NCBI RefSeq assembly: GCF_000018545.1
Contig: NC_012587.1
Coordinates: 3,008,001 to 3,072,000 of the forward strand
DNA from: Sinorhizobium fredii NGR234
GTDB lineage: Bacteria; Pseudomonadota; Alphaproteobacteria; Rhizobiales; Rhizobiaceae
Length of the DNA stretch: 64,000 nt
Reading direction: 5' to 3'
Position 1 is the stretch's first letter, and the number at the start of each line of letters is the position of its first letter. A program made the position numbers and the translations under genes. Under the pieces are notes generated by a model that saw only the letters and a list, made by a program, of their open reading frames with translations, ran no database searches and had not been told where the DNA came from. Shown one piece after another: positions 19,279-31,448 of this stretch.

Positions 19279-19446
19279 CCTCTCCCCAACCCCTCCCCAC
19301 AAGGGGGAGGGGCTATCGCGGCCGCACCGCCTCCGCCTCCATGTCGACCTTTGCGCTGGACGCCGAGGCGGAAGTGGCAGCCGATCGCAGCGGTGGCTAA
19401 GCCCCTCCCCCTTGTGGGTCCCTTGTGGGAGGGTTGGGGAGGGGAC
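19279..19446. repeat. inverted-repeat intergenic element (CTCCCC-rich)
   Basis: The left arm (19279-19314) and right arm (19400-19446) are near-perfect inverted copies built on CTCCCCAACCC, CACAAGGG and GGGGAGGGGC. The right arm carries a tandem duplication of CCCTTGTGGG. The element fills the gap between the ATP-grasp gene and the second transglutaminase gene, and its RNA could form a long hairpin. Similar elements are common in rhizobial intergenic regions. Confidence 0.75.
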
Positions 19447-19490
19447 TTGTCCCTGCACCGGAGGTGAACCAGTGAACGGCAGCCCTTCCC

Positions 19491-20369
19491 ATGCTCTATG
19501 ACATCAATTTGAAGATCACCTACGGTTACGAGGTTCCGGTGAGCGGCGGTCGCCATCTCGTGCGCGTGTTGCCCGCGTCGATCCCCGGCCGACAGCGCCT
19601 CATCGCCGGCGCCGTCACGTGCCAGCCGACGCCCGGCGAACGGTCGGAGAGCGTCGATTTCTTCGCCAACGCCACCACCTCCATCCTGTTCCGCTCCGCT
19701 CACGAGAACCTGGTCATTCGCATGCAGGCGCGCGTGCAGGCTGAAGCGACGCCGCTCACCGCCGATCTGTCGCCGCCGCTGGCTAGCCTGCCCTCGCAAC
19801 TGGCCGCCTGCTGGTCGATCGATGCCGACTCGCCGCATCATTTCATCGGCCCGAGTCCGCTGCTGCCGGAGGCTGGGGAAATCGCCGCCTATGCGCGCGA
19901 GATCGCCGGGGAGGACATGACGGTGCGTCAGATCGGCATCGCCGTCTGCGAGCGCATTCACCGCGATTTCGCCTACGATACCGAAGCGACCACCGTGACC
20001 ACGACGCCCGCCGAGGCCTTCAAGCTGAAGCGCGGCGTCTGCCAGGATTTCACCCATGTGATGATCGTGGCGCTGCGCAGCCTGGGTATCCCCGCCGGCT
20101 ATGTCAGCGGCTTCCTCAGGACCCTGCCGCCGCCCGGCAAAGAGCGGCTTGAAGGTGCCGACGCCATGCATGCCTGGGTCCGCTTCTGGTGCGGCACGAC
20201 CGGTGGCTGGATGGAGCTCGACCCGACCAACAATATTCCGGCCGGCACCGATCATATCGTCGTCGGCCATGGCCGTGACTATGGCGACGTGGCGCCGGTC
20301 ATCGGTGTGCTGAAAAGCTACGGCAGCCACACTACCGAACAGGCCGTCGACGTCATTCCCGTGGAATGA
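19491..20369 (+). CDS. transglutaminase-like protein
   Basis: This is a 292-residue protein with an N-terminal beta domain (about 1-140) and a papain-like core. The catalytic residues are C184 (RGVCQDFTH), H227 (DAMHAWVRFW) and D244 (LDPTNN). It is cytosolic, with no signal peptide. The GAVT and FxxATTSILF segments match COG1305-type proteins that accompany ATP-grasp/alpha-E genes. It may cleave or transfer peptides made or recognised by the upstream proteins. The gap upstream holds an inverted repeat of 168 bp. No neighbouring proteasome-like Anbu gene is present. Confidence 0.85.
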   Translation: MLYDINLKITYGYEVPVSGGRHLVRVLPASIPGRQRLIAGAVTCQPTPGERSESVDFFANATTSILFRSAHENLVIRMQARVQAEATPLTADLSPPLASLPSQLAACWSIDADSPHHFIGPSPLLPEAGEIAAYAREIAGEDMTVRQIGIAVCERIHRDFAYDTEATTVTTTPAEAFKLKRGVCQDFTHVMIVALRSLGIPAGYVSGFLRTLPPPGKERLEGADAMHAWVRFWCGTTGGWMELDPTNNIPAGTDHIVVGHGRDYGDVAPVIGVLKSYGSHTTEQAVDVIPVE

Positions 20370-20544
20370 CCCGAAACGGAACGATTCGCACCATTTTCGC
20401 ACAATTCCGCCCTGCGGAATGCCCCCAGAAGACATGGGCTTTCCGGCCGTTTCGTTAAGATTGCAACGATCGTCTCAACGGGACCGTAACGCATCACCAC
20501 TAGTGTCATGGATGAAAATCTACAACGTGCGGGGGTGCGTACAC

Positions 20545-21786
20545 ATGAGAAGACGGTCCATGATCGGCCGGTCCTTCATCACGATGCTCAAGGACCGGGG
20601 CGGCAATTTTGGAATGATGACGGCAGTCGCGGCGCCGCTGCTTCTCGCAGCAGGCGGCGTTTCGATCGACATGGCCAACATGCTGATGACGAAGAACCAG
20701 CTCCAGGATGCGACCGACGCGGCCGCCCTTGCGGCGGCGTCCGCGCTTGTTTCCGACGAACAGCCGGATATCGCTGCAGCCAAGGAGATCGCCCGCAAAT
20801 TCCTGAAGACCCAGGCCGGCGGCACCACGACGCCCGATGCTCCGGCCGACAGCGGAGAGGGAGCCTCCTCCGGCGCTGCTTCGTCGACACCTGATTGGGA
20901 CGACGTCAACACGCTCGAGGTGAACATCACCGAGACCCCCAACGGTACGAAAGGAAAGATCTTCCAGGTCACCGTCATCAACAAGCGCGTCACCGAGTTC
21001 AACGCCATGACGCGGCTGCTCGGCACGGACTCGATCGAACTCGAAGCCAGCTCCACGGCGGAAAGCGCAACCGAGAGCAAGAACGCGCTGTCGATGTACC
21101 TGGTCCTCGACCGATCCGGCTCGATGGCGTGGAAGACGAACACGATCAACGCGGCAAAAAAGAGCTGCCCCAACTACACGGAGTCCAACTGGAGCAGATA
21201 CCCCAATCTTTGGGCGAGCAGTCCCTGCTACGTCACCAAAATCGACGCTCTGAAGACTGCCGTCACGGACCTGCTGGCGCAATTGCTGGTCGCCGATCCG
21301 GATCAGATCTATGTCCGTACCGCCGCGATCTCCTATAATTCCGTTCAGGACACCGCTGGAACGCTCGCCTGGGGTACGAGCGGCGCCGCGGCCTATGTCA
21401 ATGCGCTCGTCGCAACCGGCGGCACGGCATCGGCCGGCGCCTTCAAGACCGCCTACCAGAAGGTCATCGCGGCGACGGAAAACACGGCCCACGCCGCCAA
21501 GAACGGCCAGGTTCCGTCGAAGTACATGGTCTTCATGACCGATGGCGAGAACAACTACGCCAATGACGACACGGTCACGAAGCAATGGTGCGACACCGCC
21601 AAGGCCAACAAGGTCGAGATCTATAGCGTAGCGTTCATGGCACCGGAGCGTGGCCAGGCGTTGCTGAAATACTGCGCCTCCTCCAGCTCGCATTATTTCG
21701 AGGCCGAGGAAGTGACAGACCTTGTCGCGGCCTTCAAGGCCATTGGCGAACGCGCCGCGGCAGTGGTTTCCCGCCTGACCAAATAG
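20545..21786 (+). CDS. TadG-like protein with von Willebrand A domain
   Basis: This 413-residue protein starts with a pilin-like transmembrane helix after a charged head (RGGNFGMMTAVAAPLLL), typical of TadE/TadG-type membrane-anchored proteins. A variable Ala-rich spacer follows, then a von Willebrand A domain with the metal-ion-dependent adhesion motif DRSGS at D189. The C-terminal part continues the VWA fold (FMTDGENNY). TadG proteins act in Flp/Tad pilus assembly, but no other tad/cpa genes lie nearby, so this is an orphan copy. The ATG at 20545 is chosen for its position just before the basic head; ATGs at 20512 and 20560 are also possible. Confidence 0.8.
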   Translation: MRRRSMIGRSFITMLKDRGGNFGMMTAVAAPLLLAAGGVSIDMANMLMTKNQLQDATDAAALAAASALVSDEQPDIAAAKEIARKFLKTQAGGTTTPDAPADSGEGASSGAASSTPDWDDVNTLEVNITETPNGTKGKIFQVTVINKRVTEFNAMTRLLGTDSIELEASSTAESATESKNALSMYLVLDRSGSMAWKTNTINAAKKSCPNYTESNWSRYPNLWASSPCYVTKIDALKTAVTDLLAQLLVADPDQIYVRTAAISYNSVQDTAGTLAWGTSGAAAYVNALVATGGTASAGAFKTAYQKVIAATENTAHAAKNGQVPSKYMVFMTDGENNYANDDTVTKQWCDTAKANKVEIYSVAFMAPERGQALLKYCASSSSHYFEAEEVTDLVAAFKAIGERAAAVVSRLTK

Positions 21787-21856
21787 CCGGCGCACAACCG
21801 CAGCCCGGGATATTGGGGCTGTCGGGCCGGAATTGTCGCCGTCCAATCATTTTGCC

Positions 21857-21888
21857 ATGCCGTTCGGTCTTTGCCGGACGGCATTTTT
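21857..21888 (+). terminator. terminator after TadG-like gene
   Basis: An 11-bp stem (ATGCCGTTCGG with CCGGACGGCAT) is followed by a T-run, 70 bases after the stop codon. It separates this gene from the glycogen operon. Confidence 0.85.
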
Positions 21889-22060
21889 CTTTCTGCGAAA
21901 CTATTGAAATAGAAGCCTAACTGCATCCGCGCCCGGCGTCGGAATGATCTAATCCATTTAAAAACACCTGTTGCAAGCGCTTCGGATCGATGCATAAATG
22001 CCTGTCCCGGCCGGTTCGGCTTACGGTTTCCTGAAATGCAACAAGGGTTTGACAGTTCTC

Positions 22061-24526
22061 ATGATGAATCGGCTCTCCACCAACGAACTGCCGCAGCCGG
22101 CACTGAGATCCTCCGAACCGGGCCAGCTTGCCGTCGAGATTCTCGAGCGCCTCAAGTACCGCATCGGCAAGGATCCGAAGGTCGCAAAGCCGCACGACTG
22201 GCTGACCGCCGCCATTCTTGTCGCTCGCGACCGGATCACCGACAAGTGGATGGACTCGACGCGCAAGACCTATGCGACCGGGGCGAAGCGGGTCTACTAC
22301 CTTTCGCTCGAATTCCTCATCGGCCGGCTGATGCGCGACGCCATGACGAATATCGGCCTGATGGACGAGATGCGTGATGCACTTGCCTCGCTGGGCGTCG
22401 ATATCGACGTGGTCGCGCAGCTCGAGCCGGACGCCGCCCTCGGCAATGGCGGCCTTGGGCGCCTTGCCGCCTGTTTCATGGAGTCGATGGCGACCGTCGA
22501 CGTTCCCGCCTATGGCTACGGCATCCGTTACATGCACGGCCTGTTCCGCCAGCAGATGGCCGACGGCTGGCAGGTCGAACTGCCCGAGACCTGGCTGGCC
22601 CACGGCAATCCGTGGGAATTCGAGCGGCGGGAGAGCTCCTACGAGATCGGCTTCGGCGGCAGCGTCGAGACGGTCAATATCGACGAGGAAGTCCAGCGCT
22701 ACGTCTGGAAGCCGGCGGAGCGGGTGATCGCCACCGCCTTCGACACGCCGGCGGTCGGCTGGCGGGCAAAGCGCGTCAACACGCTGCGGCTGTGGGCTGC
22801 GCAGCCGATCGATCCGATCCTGCTCGACGCCTTCAACGCCGGCGACCACATCGGTGCGCTGCGCGAGAGCAACAAGGCGGAGTCGCTGACGCGCGTGCTT
22901 TATCCGGCCGACGCCACGCCGGCCGGCCAGGAACTGCGCCTCCGACAGGAATACTTCTTCTCGTCCGCCTCGCTGCAGGACATCCTGCGCCGGCACCTGC
23001 AGCAATATCCGGACTTCACGTCGCTGCCGGATGCGGTCGCCATCCAGCTCAACGATACGCACCCGGCGGTGTCCGTCGCTGAACTGGTGCGCCTGCTCAC
23101 CGACATCCATGGCCTTGGTTTCGAAGAGGCCTGGGACATCACCCGGCGGACCTTCGCCTATACCAACCACACGCTGCTGCCGGAAGCGCTCGAAAGCTGG
23201 CCGGTGCCGCTGTTCGAGCGGCTGTTGCCCCGCCACATGCAGATCGTCTATGCGATCAATGCGAAGGTCCTCATCGAGGCGCGCCGGCAGAAGCATGCGG
23301 TCGACGAGGAGATCCGCTCCATCTCGCTGATCGACGAAACGGGCGAACGGCGGGTGCGCATGGGCAATCTCGCCTTTGTCGGCTCCCATTCGATCAACGG
23401 CGTTTCGACGCTGCACACCGACCTGATGAAGGAAACGGTGTTTGCCAATCTGCACAAGCTCTATCCGGACCGCATCAACAACAAGACCAACGGCATCACG
23501 CCGCGCCGCTGGCTGATGCAGTGCAATCCCGGCCTGTTCGGCCTCATCCGGGACGCGATCGGCGACGAGTTCATGGACAATACCGAGGCGCTGCAGGCGC
23601 TCGACGCCTTTGCCGACAAGGCGGACTTCCAGGAACAGTTCGCTGCCGTCAAGCGCGCCAACAAGGTGAAGCTGGCAAAGCTTGTCCAGGCGAGCCTCGG
23701 CATCAGGCTCGATCCGTCGGCGATGTTCGACATCCAGATCAAGCGTATCCACGAATACAAGCGTCAATTGCTGAACATCATCGAGGCGGTGGCGCTCTAC
23801 GACCAGATCCGCTCGCATCCGGAACTCGACTGGGTGCCGCGCGTCAAGCTCTTCGCCGGCAAGGCGGCGCCGAGCTACCACCACGCCAAGCTGATCATCA
23901 AGCTCGCCAATGACGTCGCGAAGGTGATCAACAACGACCCGGCGGTGCGCGGTCTCCTGAAGATCGTCTTCGTTCCCAACTACAACGTCTCGCTGGCCGA
24001 GGTAATGGTTCCAGCCGCCGACCTCTCCGAGCAGATCTCGACGGCCGGCATGGAGGCGTCCGGCACCGGCAATATGAAGTTCGGCCTCAACGGCGCGCTG
24101 ACCATCGGCACGCTCGACGGCGCCAATGTCGAGATGCGCGACTGGGTCGGCGAGGAAAACATCAAGATCTTCGGCATGACCGCCGAGGAGGTGGCCAAGG
24201 CACGGGCCGAGGGGCACAATCCGCGGGCCGTCATCGAGGGCTCGCGCGAGCTGTCGCAGGCGCTTCAGGCGATCGCCTCCGGCGTCTTCTCGCCGGATGA
24301 TCGCAACCGCTTCGCGGGCCTAGTCGACGGCCTCTACAACCATGACTGGTTCATGGTCGCCGCCGATTTCGAAGCCTACGCCAAGGCGCAGCGCGAGGTT
24401 GACAAACTCTGGACCACCCCGTCCGACTGGTATTCGAAGACGATCCGCAACACGGCGCGGATGGGCTGGTTTTCATCCGACCGCACGATCCGTCAGTATG
24501 CCGGTGAAATCTGGAGAGCCGGATGA
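22061..24526 (+). CDS. glgP: glycogen/starch phosphorylase
   Basis: GlgP releases glucose-1-phosphate from the non-reducing ends of glycogen using orthophosphate, a cytosolic reaction needing pyridoxal phosphate. The protein is 821 residues from ATG 22061 (820 from the adjacent ATG at 22064), matching known bacterial phosphorylases. The PLP site is visible near the C-terminus in GTGNMKFGLNG. The N-terminal extension of 21 residues to 21998 is not family-like. There is no strong Shine-Dalgarno sequence. It is the first gene of a six-gene operon and overlaps glgB by ATGA, so the two are translationally coupled. Confidence 0.95.
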   Translation: MMNRLSTNELPQPALRSSEPGQLAVEILERLKYRIGKDPKVAKPHDWLTAAILVARDRITDKWMDSTRKTYATGAKRVYYLSLEFLIGRLMRDAMTNIGLMDEMRDALASLGVDIDVVAQLEPDAALGNGGLGRLAACFMESMATVDVPAYGYGIRYMHGLFRQQMADGWQVELPETWLAHGNPWEFERRESSYEIGFGGSVETVNIDEEVQRYVWKPAERVIATAFDTPAVGWRAKRVNTLRLWAAQPIDPILLDAFNAGDHIGALRESNKAESLTRVLYPADATPAGQELRLRQEYFFSSASLQDILRRHLQQYPDFTSLPDAVAIQLNDTHPAVSVAELVRLLTDIHGLGFEEAWDITRRTFAYTNHTLLPEALESWPVPLFERLLPRHMQIVYAINAKVLIEARRQKHAVDEEIRSISLIDETGERRVRMGNLAFVGSHSINGVSTLHTDLMKETVFANLHKLYPDRINNKTNGITPRRWLMQCNPGLFGLIRDAIGDEFMDNTEALQALDAFADKADFQEQFAAVKRANKVKLAKLVQASLGIRLDPSAMFDIQIKRIHEYKRQLLNIIEAVALYDQIRSHPELDWVPRVKLFAGKAAPSYHHAKLIIKLANDVAKVINNDPAVRGLLKIVFVPNYNVSLAEVMVPAADLSEQISTAGMEASGTGNMKFGLNGALTIGTLDGANVEMRDWVGEENIKIFGMTAEEVAKARAEGHNPRAVIEGSRELSQALQAIASGVFSPDDRNRFAGLVDGLYNHDWFMVAADFEAYAKAQREVDKLWTTPSDWYSKTIRNTARMGWFSSDRTIRQYAGEIWRAG

Positions 24527-26733
24527 CATCACCGCCCGGCAAGGACGAAACGCCCGCTGCATCAGGCTTTCTGCCGGCGCAGGAAATCGAGGCAATACTT
24601 TCCGGCACCCATAGCGATCCGTTTGCCGTTCTCGGTGTGCATGCATGCGGCAAGAGCTATGTCGCGCGCTGCTTCATCCCCGGCGCTGCAACGGTGGTCG
24701 CGGAGACCCTGTCCGGCGACGAGGTCGGAGCCCTGGAGCGGCGCCACGACGCGGGGTTTTTCGAAGGCCCCGTCTCGCTTCGCAAGACGCAGCCGGTCCG
24801 CTACCGGGCCCGCAACGCGGGCGGCGAATGGATCGTGGTCGATCCCTACAGTTTCGGTCCCGTCCTTGGGCCGATGGACGACTACTACATCCGCGAAGGC
24901 TCACATCTCCGGCTCTTCGACAAGCTAGGGGCCCACCCGATCGCCCATGACGGTGCCGAAGGCTTTCATTTCGCCGTCTGGGCGCCGAACGCGCGGCGCG
25001 TCTCCGTCGTCGGCGGCTTCAACGACTGGGACGGGCGCCGCCATGTCATGCGGCGACGCGCCGACACCGGCATCTGGGAGATCTTCGTTCCCGGCGTGCC
25101 GATCGGCTCCCCCTATAAATACGAGATCCTCGGCAAGGACGGCACCCTGCTGCCGCTGAAGGCCGATCCCTTCGCCCGTCGCTCGGAATTGCGCCCCGAC
25201 ACCGCATCGGTAACGACGGGAGAAATCGTCCAGGTGTGGGAGGACGAGGCACACCGGCGGCACTGGGATGAGGTCGATCCGCGCCGCCAGCCGATTTCCA
25301 TCTACGAGGTCCATGCCAGCTCGTGGCAGCGCCGCGACAACGGCGACATGCTCTCCTGGGACGAACTGGCGGAACGGCTGATCCCCTATTGCGTCGACAT
25401 GGGCTTCACCCATATCGAATTCCTGCCGATCTCCGAATTTCCCTACGACCCGTCCTGGGGTTACCAGACCACCGGTCTTTATGCGCCGACGGCGCGCTTC
25501 GGCGAACCGGAGGGCTTTGCCCGCTTCGTCAACGGCTGCCACAAGGCCGGCATCGGCGTCATTCTCGACTGGGTACCGGCGCATTTTCCGACCGACGAGC
25601 ATGGGCTTCGCTGGTTCGACGGCACGGCGCTCTACGAGCATGAGGATCCGCGCCAGGGCTTCCATCCCGATTGGAACACGGCGATCTACAATTTCGGCCG
25701 TGAGGAGGTCGCCGCCTATCTCGTCAACAACGCCCTCTATTGGGCCGAGAAGTTCCATGTCGACGGCCTGCGCGTCGATGCGGTCGCGTCGATGCTCTAT
25801 CTCGACTATTCGCGCCAGCACGGCGAATGGGTGCCGAACGAATATGGCGGCAATGAAAATCTCGAGGCGGTCCGCTTCCTGCAGACGATGAACAGCCGCC
25901 TCTACGGCATCCATCAGGGCGTCCTGACGATCGCCGAGGAGTCGACCTCCTGGCCGAAGGTCTCGCATCCGGTTCATACCGGCGGGCTCGGCTTCGGCTT
26001 CAAATGGAACATGGGCTTCATGCACGACACGCTGCAATATCTGTCGCGCGAGCCGGTGCACCGCAAGTTCCACCACAACGACATGACCTTCGGGCTGCTC
26101 TACGCCTTCAGCGAGAATTTCGTCCTGCCGCTGTCGCATGACGAGGTCGTGCACGGCAAGGGATCGCTGATCGCCAAGATGGCCGGCGACGATTGGCAGA
26201 AGTTCGCCAACCTCAGGGCCTACTACGCCTTCATGTGGGGCTATCCGGGCAAGAAGCTGCTGTTCATGGGGCAGGAGTTCGCCCAGTGGCGCGAATGGTC
26301 GGAAGAGCGCCAGCTCGACTGGAACCTGCTTGAGTACAACCTTCACGAAGGCATGCGGCGGCTGGTCCGCGACTTGAACGGCACCTACCGCTCGAAGCCG
26401 GCGCTGCACGCGCGCGACTGCGAGGGCGAGGGCTTCGAGTGGCTGATTGCCGACGACCGGGACAATTCGGTCTTCGCATGGCTGAGAAAGGCGCCGGGCG
26501 AGAAGCTGGTCGCGGTCGTCACCAACTACACGCCCGTCTACCGGGAGGGCTACGACGTGCCGCTGCCGGTGGCGGGACGCTGGAAGGAAATCCTCAACAC
26601 CGATGCGGAGATCTACGGAGGAAGCGGCAAGGGCAACGGCGGCGCCGTGCAAGCGGAAAAGAAATCGAACGGAAGGACGATGGCCACCGTCACGCTGCCG
26701 CCGCTGGCGACGCTGATGCTGGAGCAGGATTGA
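24523..26733 (+). CDS. glgB: 1,4-alpha-glucan branching enzyme
   Basis: GlgB cuts alpha-1,4 chains and rejoins them as alpha-1,6 branches. The 736-residue protein has an N-terminal CBM48 module with the VSVVGGFNDWDG loop, then a GH13 barrel. Catalytic residues are visible in GLRVDAVASM (nucleophile Asp), TIAEEST (acid/base Glu) and LSHDEVVHGKGS (transition-state Asp). It overlaps glgP by four bases. The 114-base gap before glgC has no obvious terminator. Confidence 0.97.
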   Translation: MTSPPGKDETPAASGFLPAQEIEAILSGTHSDPFAVLGVHACGKSYVARCFIPGAATVVAETLSGDEVGALERRHDAGFFEGPVSLRKTQPVRYRARNAGGEWIVVDPYSFGPVLGPMDDYYIREGSHLRLFDKLGAHPIAHDGAEGFHFAVWAPNARRVSVVGGFNDWDGRRHVMRRRADTGIWEIFVPGVPIGSPYKYEILGKDGTLLPLKADPFARRSELRPDTASVTTGEIVQVWEDEAHRRHWDEVDPRRQPISIYEVHASSWQRRDNGDMLSWDELAERLIPYCVDMGFTHIEFLPISEFPYDPSWGYQTTGLYAPTARFGEPEGFARFVNGCHKAGIGVILDWVPAHFPTDEHGLRWFDGTALYEHEDPRQGFHPDWNTAIYNFGREEVAAYLVNNALYWAEKFHVDGLRVDAVASMLYLDYSRQHGEWVPNEYGGNENLEAVRFLQTMNSRLYGIHQGVLTIAEESTSWPKVSHPVHTGGLGFGFKWNMGFMHDTLQYLSREPVHRKFHHNDMTFGLLYAFSENFVLPLSHDEVVHGKGSLIAKMAGDDWQKFANLRAYYAFMWGYPGKKLLFMGQEFAQWREWSEERQLDWNLLEYNLHEGMRRLVRDLNGTYRSKPALHARDCEGEGFEWLIADDRDNSVFAWLRKAPGEKLVAVVTNYTPVYREGYDVPLPVAGRWKEILNTDAEIYGGSGKGNGGAVQAEKKSNGRTMATVTLPPLATLMLEQD

Positions 26734-26847
26734 CGAGCAGTTCCGGCCGGCACAGCCGGCGGACGGGCAGGAAGAAATCATGGGGCCCGCGAGGCGTCGC
26801 AGAATGCCGCCGGGCGGTCCTCGAAGAACTGATCTTGGGGAGGACAA

Positions 26848-28110
26848 ATGGTGGAAAAACGTACGCAACCTCTGGCCCGTGATGCCATGGCCTATGTTCT
26901 CGCCGGCGGCCGCGGCAGCCGACTGAAGGAACTGACCGACCGGCGCGCCAAGCCGGCCGTCTATTTCGGCGGCAAGGCGCGCATCATCGACTTCGCGCTT
27001 TCCAATGCGCTCAATTCCGGTATCCGCCGCATCGGCGTTGCGACCCAGTACAAGGCCCATTCGCTGATCCGGCACCTGCAGCGCGGCTGGAACTTCTTCC
27101 GCCCCGAACGCAACGAGAGCTTCGACATCCTGCCGGCCAGCCAGCGCGTCTCGGAGACGCAATGGTATGAAGGCACCGCCGATGCGGTTTTCCAGAACAT
27201 CGACATCATCGAGGATCACGGCGTCGAGTACATGGTGATCCTCGCCGGCGACCACATCTACAAGATGGACTACGAGCTGATGCTGCAGCAGCACGTCGAT
27301 TCCGGAGCCGACGTGACGATCGGCTGCCTGGAAGTGCCGCGCATGGAGGCAACGGGCTTCGGCGTCATGCATGTCGACAACGAGGACCGCATCATCGCCT
27401 TCGTCGAGAAGCCCGCCGATCCGCCCGGCATCCCCGGCAACCCGGAGATGGCGCTGGCCTCGATGGGCATCTACGTCTTCCACACCAAGTTCCTGATGGA
27501 CATGCTGCGCCGCGATGCCGCCGATCCGAAGTCCAGCCGCGACTTCGGCAAGGACATCATCCCCTATATCGTCGAGCACGGTAAGGCGGTCGCCCACCGC
27601 TTCACCCACTCCTGCGTCCGCTCGGATTTCGAACGCGAGGCCTATTGGCGCGACGTCGGCACGATCGACGCTTACTGGCAGGCCAATATCGACCTCACCC
27701 ATATCACGCCGGAGCTTGACATCTATGACAGCACCTGGCCGATCTGGACCTTCTCCGAAATCAAGCCGCCGGCAAAATTCGTCCACGACGACGAGGACCG
27801 CCGCGGCTCGGCGACCTCCTCACTCGTCTCGGGCGATTGCATCATCTCCGGCGCGGCGCTGAACAAGAGTCTCCTGTTCACCGGCGTCCGGGTCAATTCA
27901 TACTCCCGACTCGAAAATGCCGTAGTTCTCCCCGACGTGACGATCGGGCGGCACTCGATTCTGCGCAATGTCGTCATCGATAGCCGGGTCGTGATCCCGG
28001 AGGGGCTGGTGGTCGGCGACGATCCGGAGCTCGACGCCAAGCGCTTCCGCCGCTCCGAGAACGGCGTCTGCCTGATTACGCAAACGATGATCGACAAGTT
28101 GGGAATGTAG
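26848..28110 (+). CDS. glgC: glucose-1-phosphate adenylyltransferase
   Basis: GlgC makes ADP-glucose from glucose-1-phosphate and ATP, the committed and regulated step of glycogen synthesis. The 420-residue protein begins with the nucleotide-binding LAGGRGSRL and the regulatory KPAVYFGGK, and ends with a left-handed beta-helix ([16 protein letters not shown]). GGGGAGG precedes the ATG. The product is probably a homotetramer controlled by glycolytic intermediates, as in relatives. It lies between glgB and glgA, 11 bases from the latter. Confidence 0.97.
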   Translation: MVEKRTQPLARDAMAYVLAGGRGSRLKELTDRRAKPAVYFGGKARIIDFALSNALNSGIRRIGVATQYKAHSLIRHLQRGWNFFRPERNESFDILPASQRVSETQWYEGTADAVFQNIDIIEDHGVEYMVILAGDHIYKMDYELMLQQHVDSGADVTIGCLEVPRMEATGFGVMHVDNEDRIIAFVEKPADPPGIPGNPEMALASMGIYVFHTKFLMDMLRRDAADPKSSRDFGKDIIPYIVEHGKAVAHRFTHSCVRSDFEREAYWRDVGTIDAYWQANIDLTHITPELDIYDSTWPIWTFSEIKPPAKFVHDDEDRRGSATSSLVSGDCIISGAALNKSLLFTGVRVNSYSRLENAVVLPDVTIGRHSILRNVVIDSRVVIPEGLVVGDDPELDAKRFRRSENGVCLITQTMIDKLGM

Positions 28111-28121
28111 GTCTGCCGCAT

Positions 28122-31198
<3,077 letters not shown>

Positions 31199-31234
31199 GG
31201 CACTCACGCAGATCTTCCGCTGATGCCCCAGTTC

Positions 31235-31400
31235 ACCCCCCTCTGGCCTGCCGGCCATCTCCCCCACAAGGGGGGAGATCGGATGTGGCCCGCCCTGTGC
31301 CAATGATAAGGCTTCCTATTCCAAGCCGTTCGACCCGGGCGAAGTGTTCGCCGCGAGTCGATCCCTTGTGGGGGAGATGGCCGACAGGCCAGAGGGGGTG
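31235..31400. repeat. inverted-repeat element between pgm and glgX
   Basis: The left arm (31235-31282) and right arm (31360-31400) are near-perfect inverted copies built on CCCTCTGGCCTG, GGCCATCTCCCCC and ACAAGGG, separated by about 77 bases. It can form a long RNA hairpin inside the glycogen operon. The right arm is read in frame ahead of glgX and explains an artificially long frame there. It is of the same rhizobial type as 19279-19446 but with different sequence. Confidence 0.75.
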
Positions 31401-31448
31401 GACGGCGGCACTGACTTCAACGGTAAAATCAAGAAGGGAAGCGCCTTC

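Noticed and set aside
13891..19458. Minus-strand frames of 818 and 1020 residues opposite the transglutaminase and ATP-grasp genes
   Set aside because: Same high-GC antisense effect; composition is not protein-like and the plus-strand genes have full catalytic motifs.
24925..27786. 953-residue minus-strand frame opposite glgB and glgC
   Set aside because: Crosses two well-conserved genes and the gap between them, with no recognisable domain.
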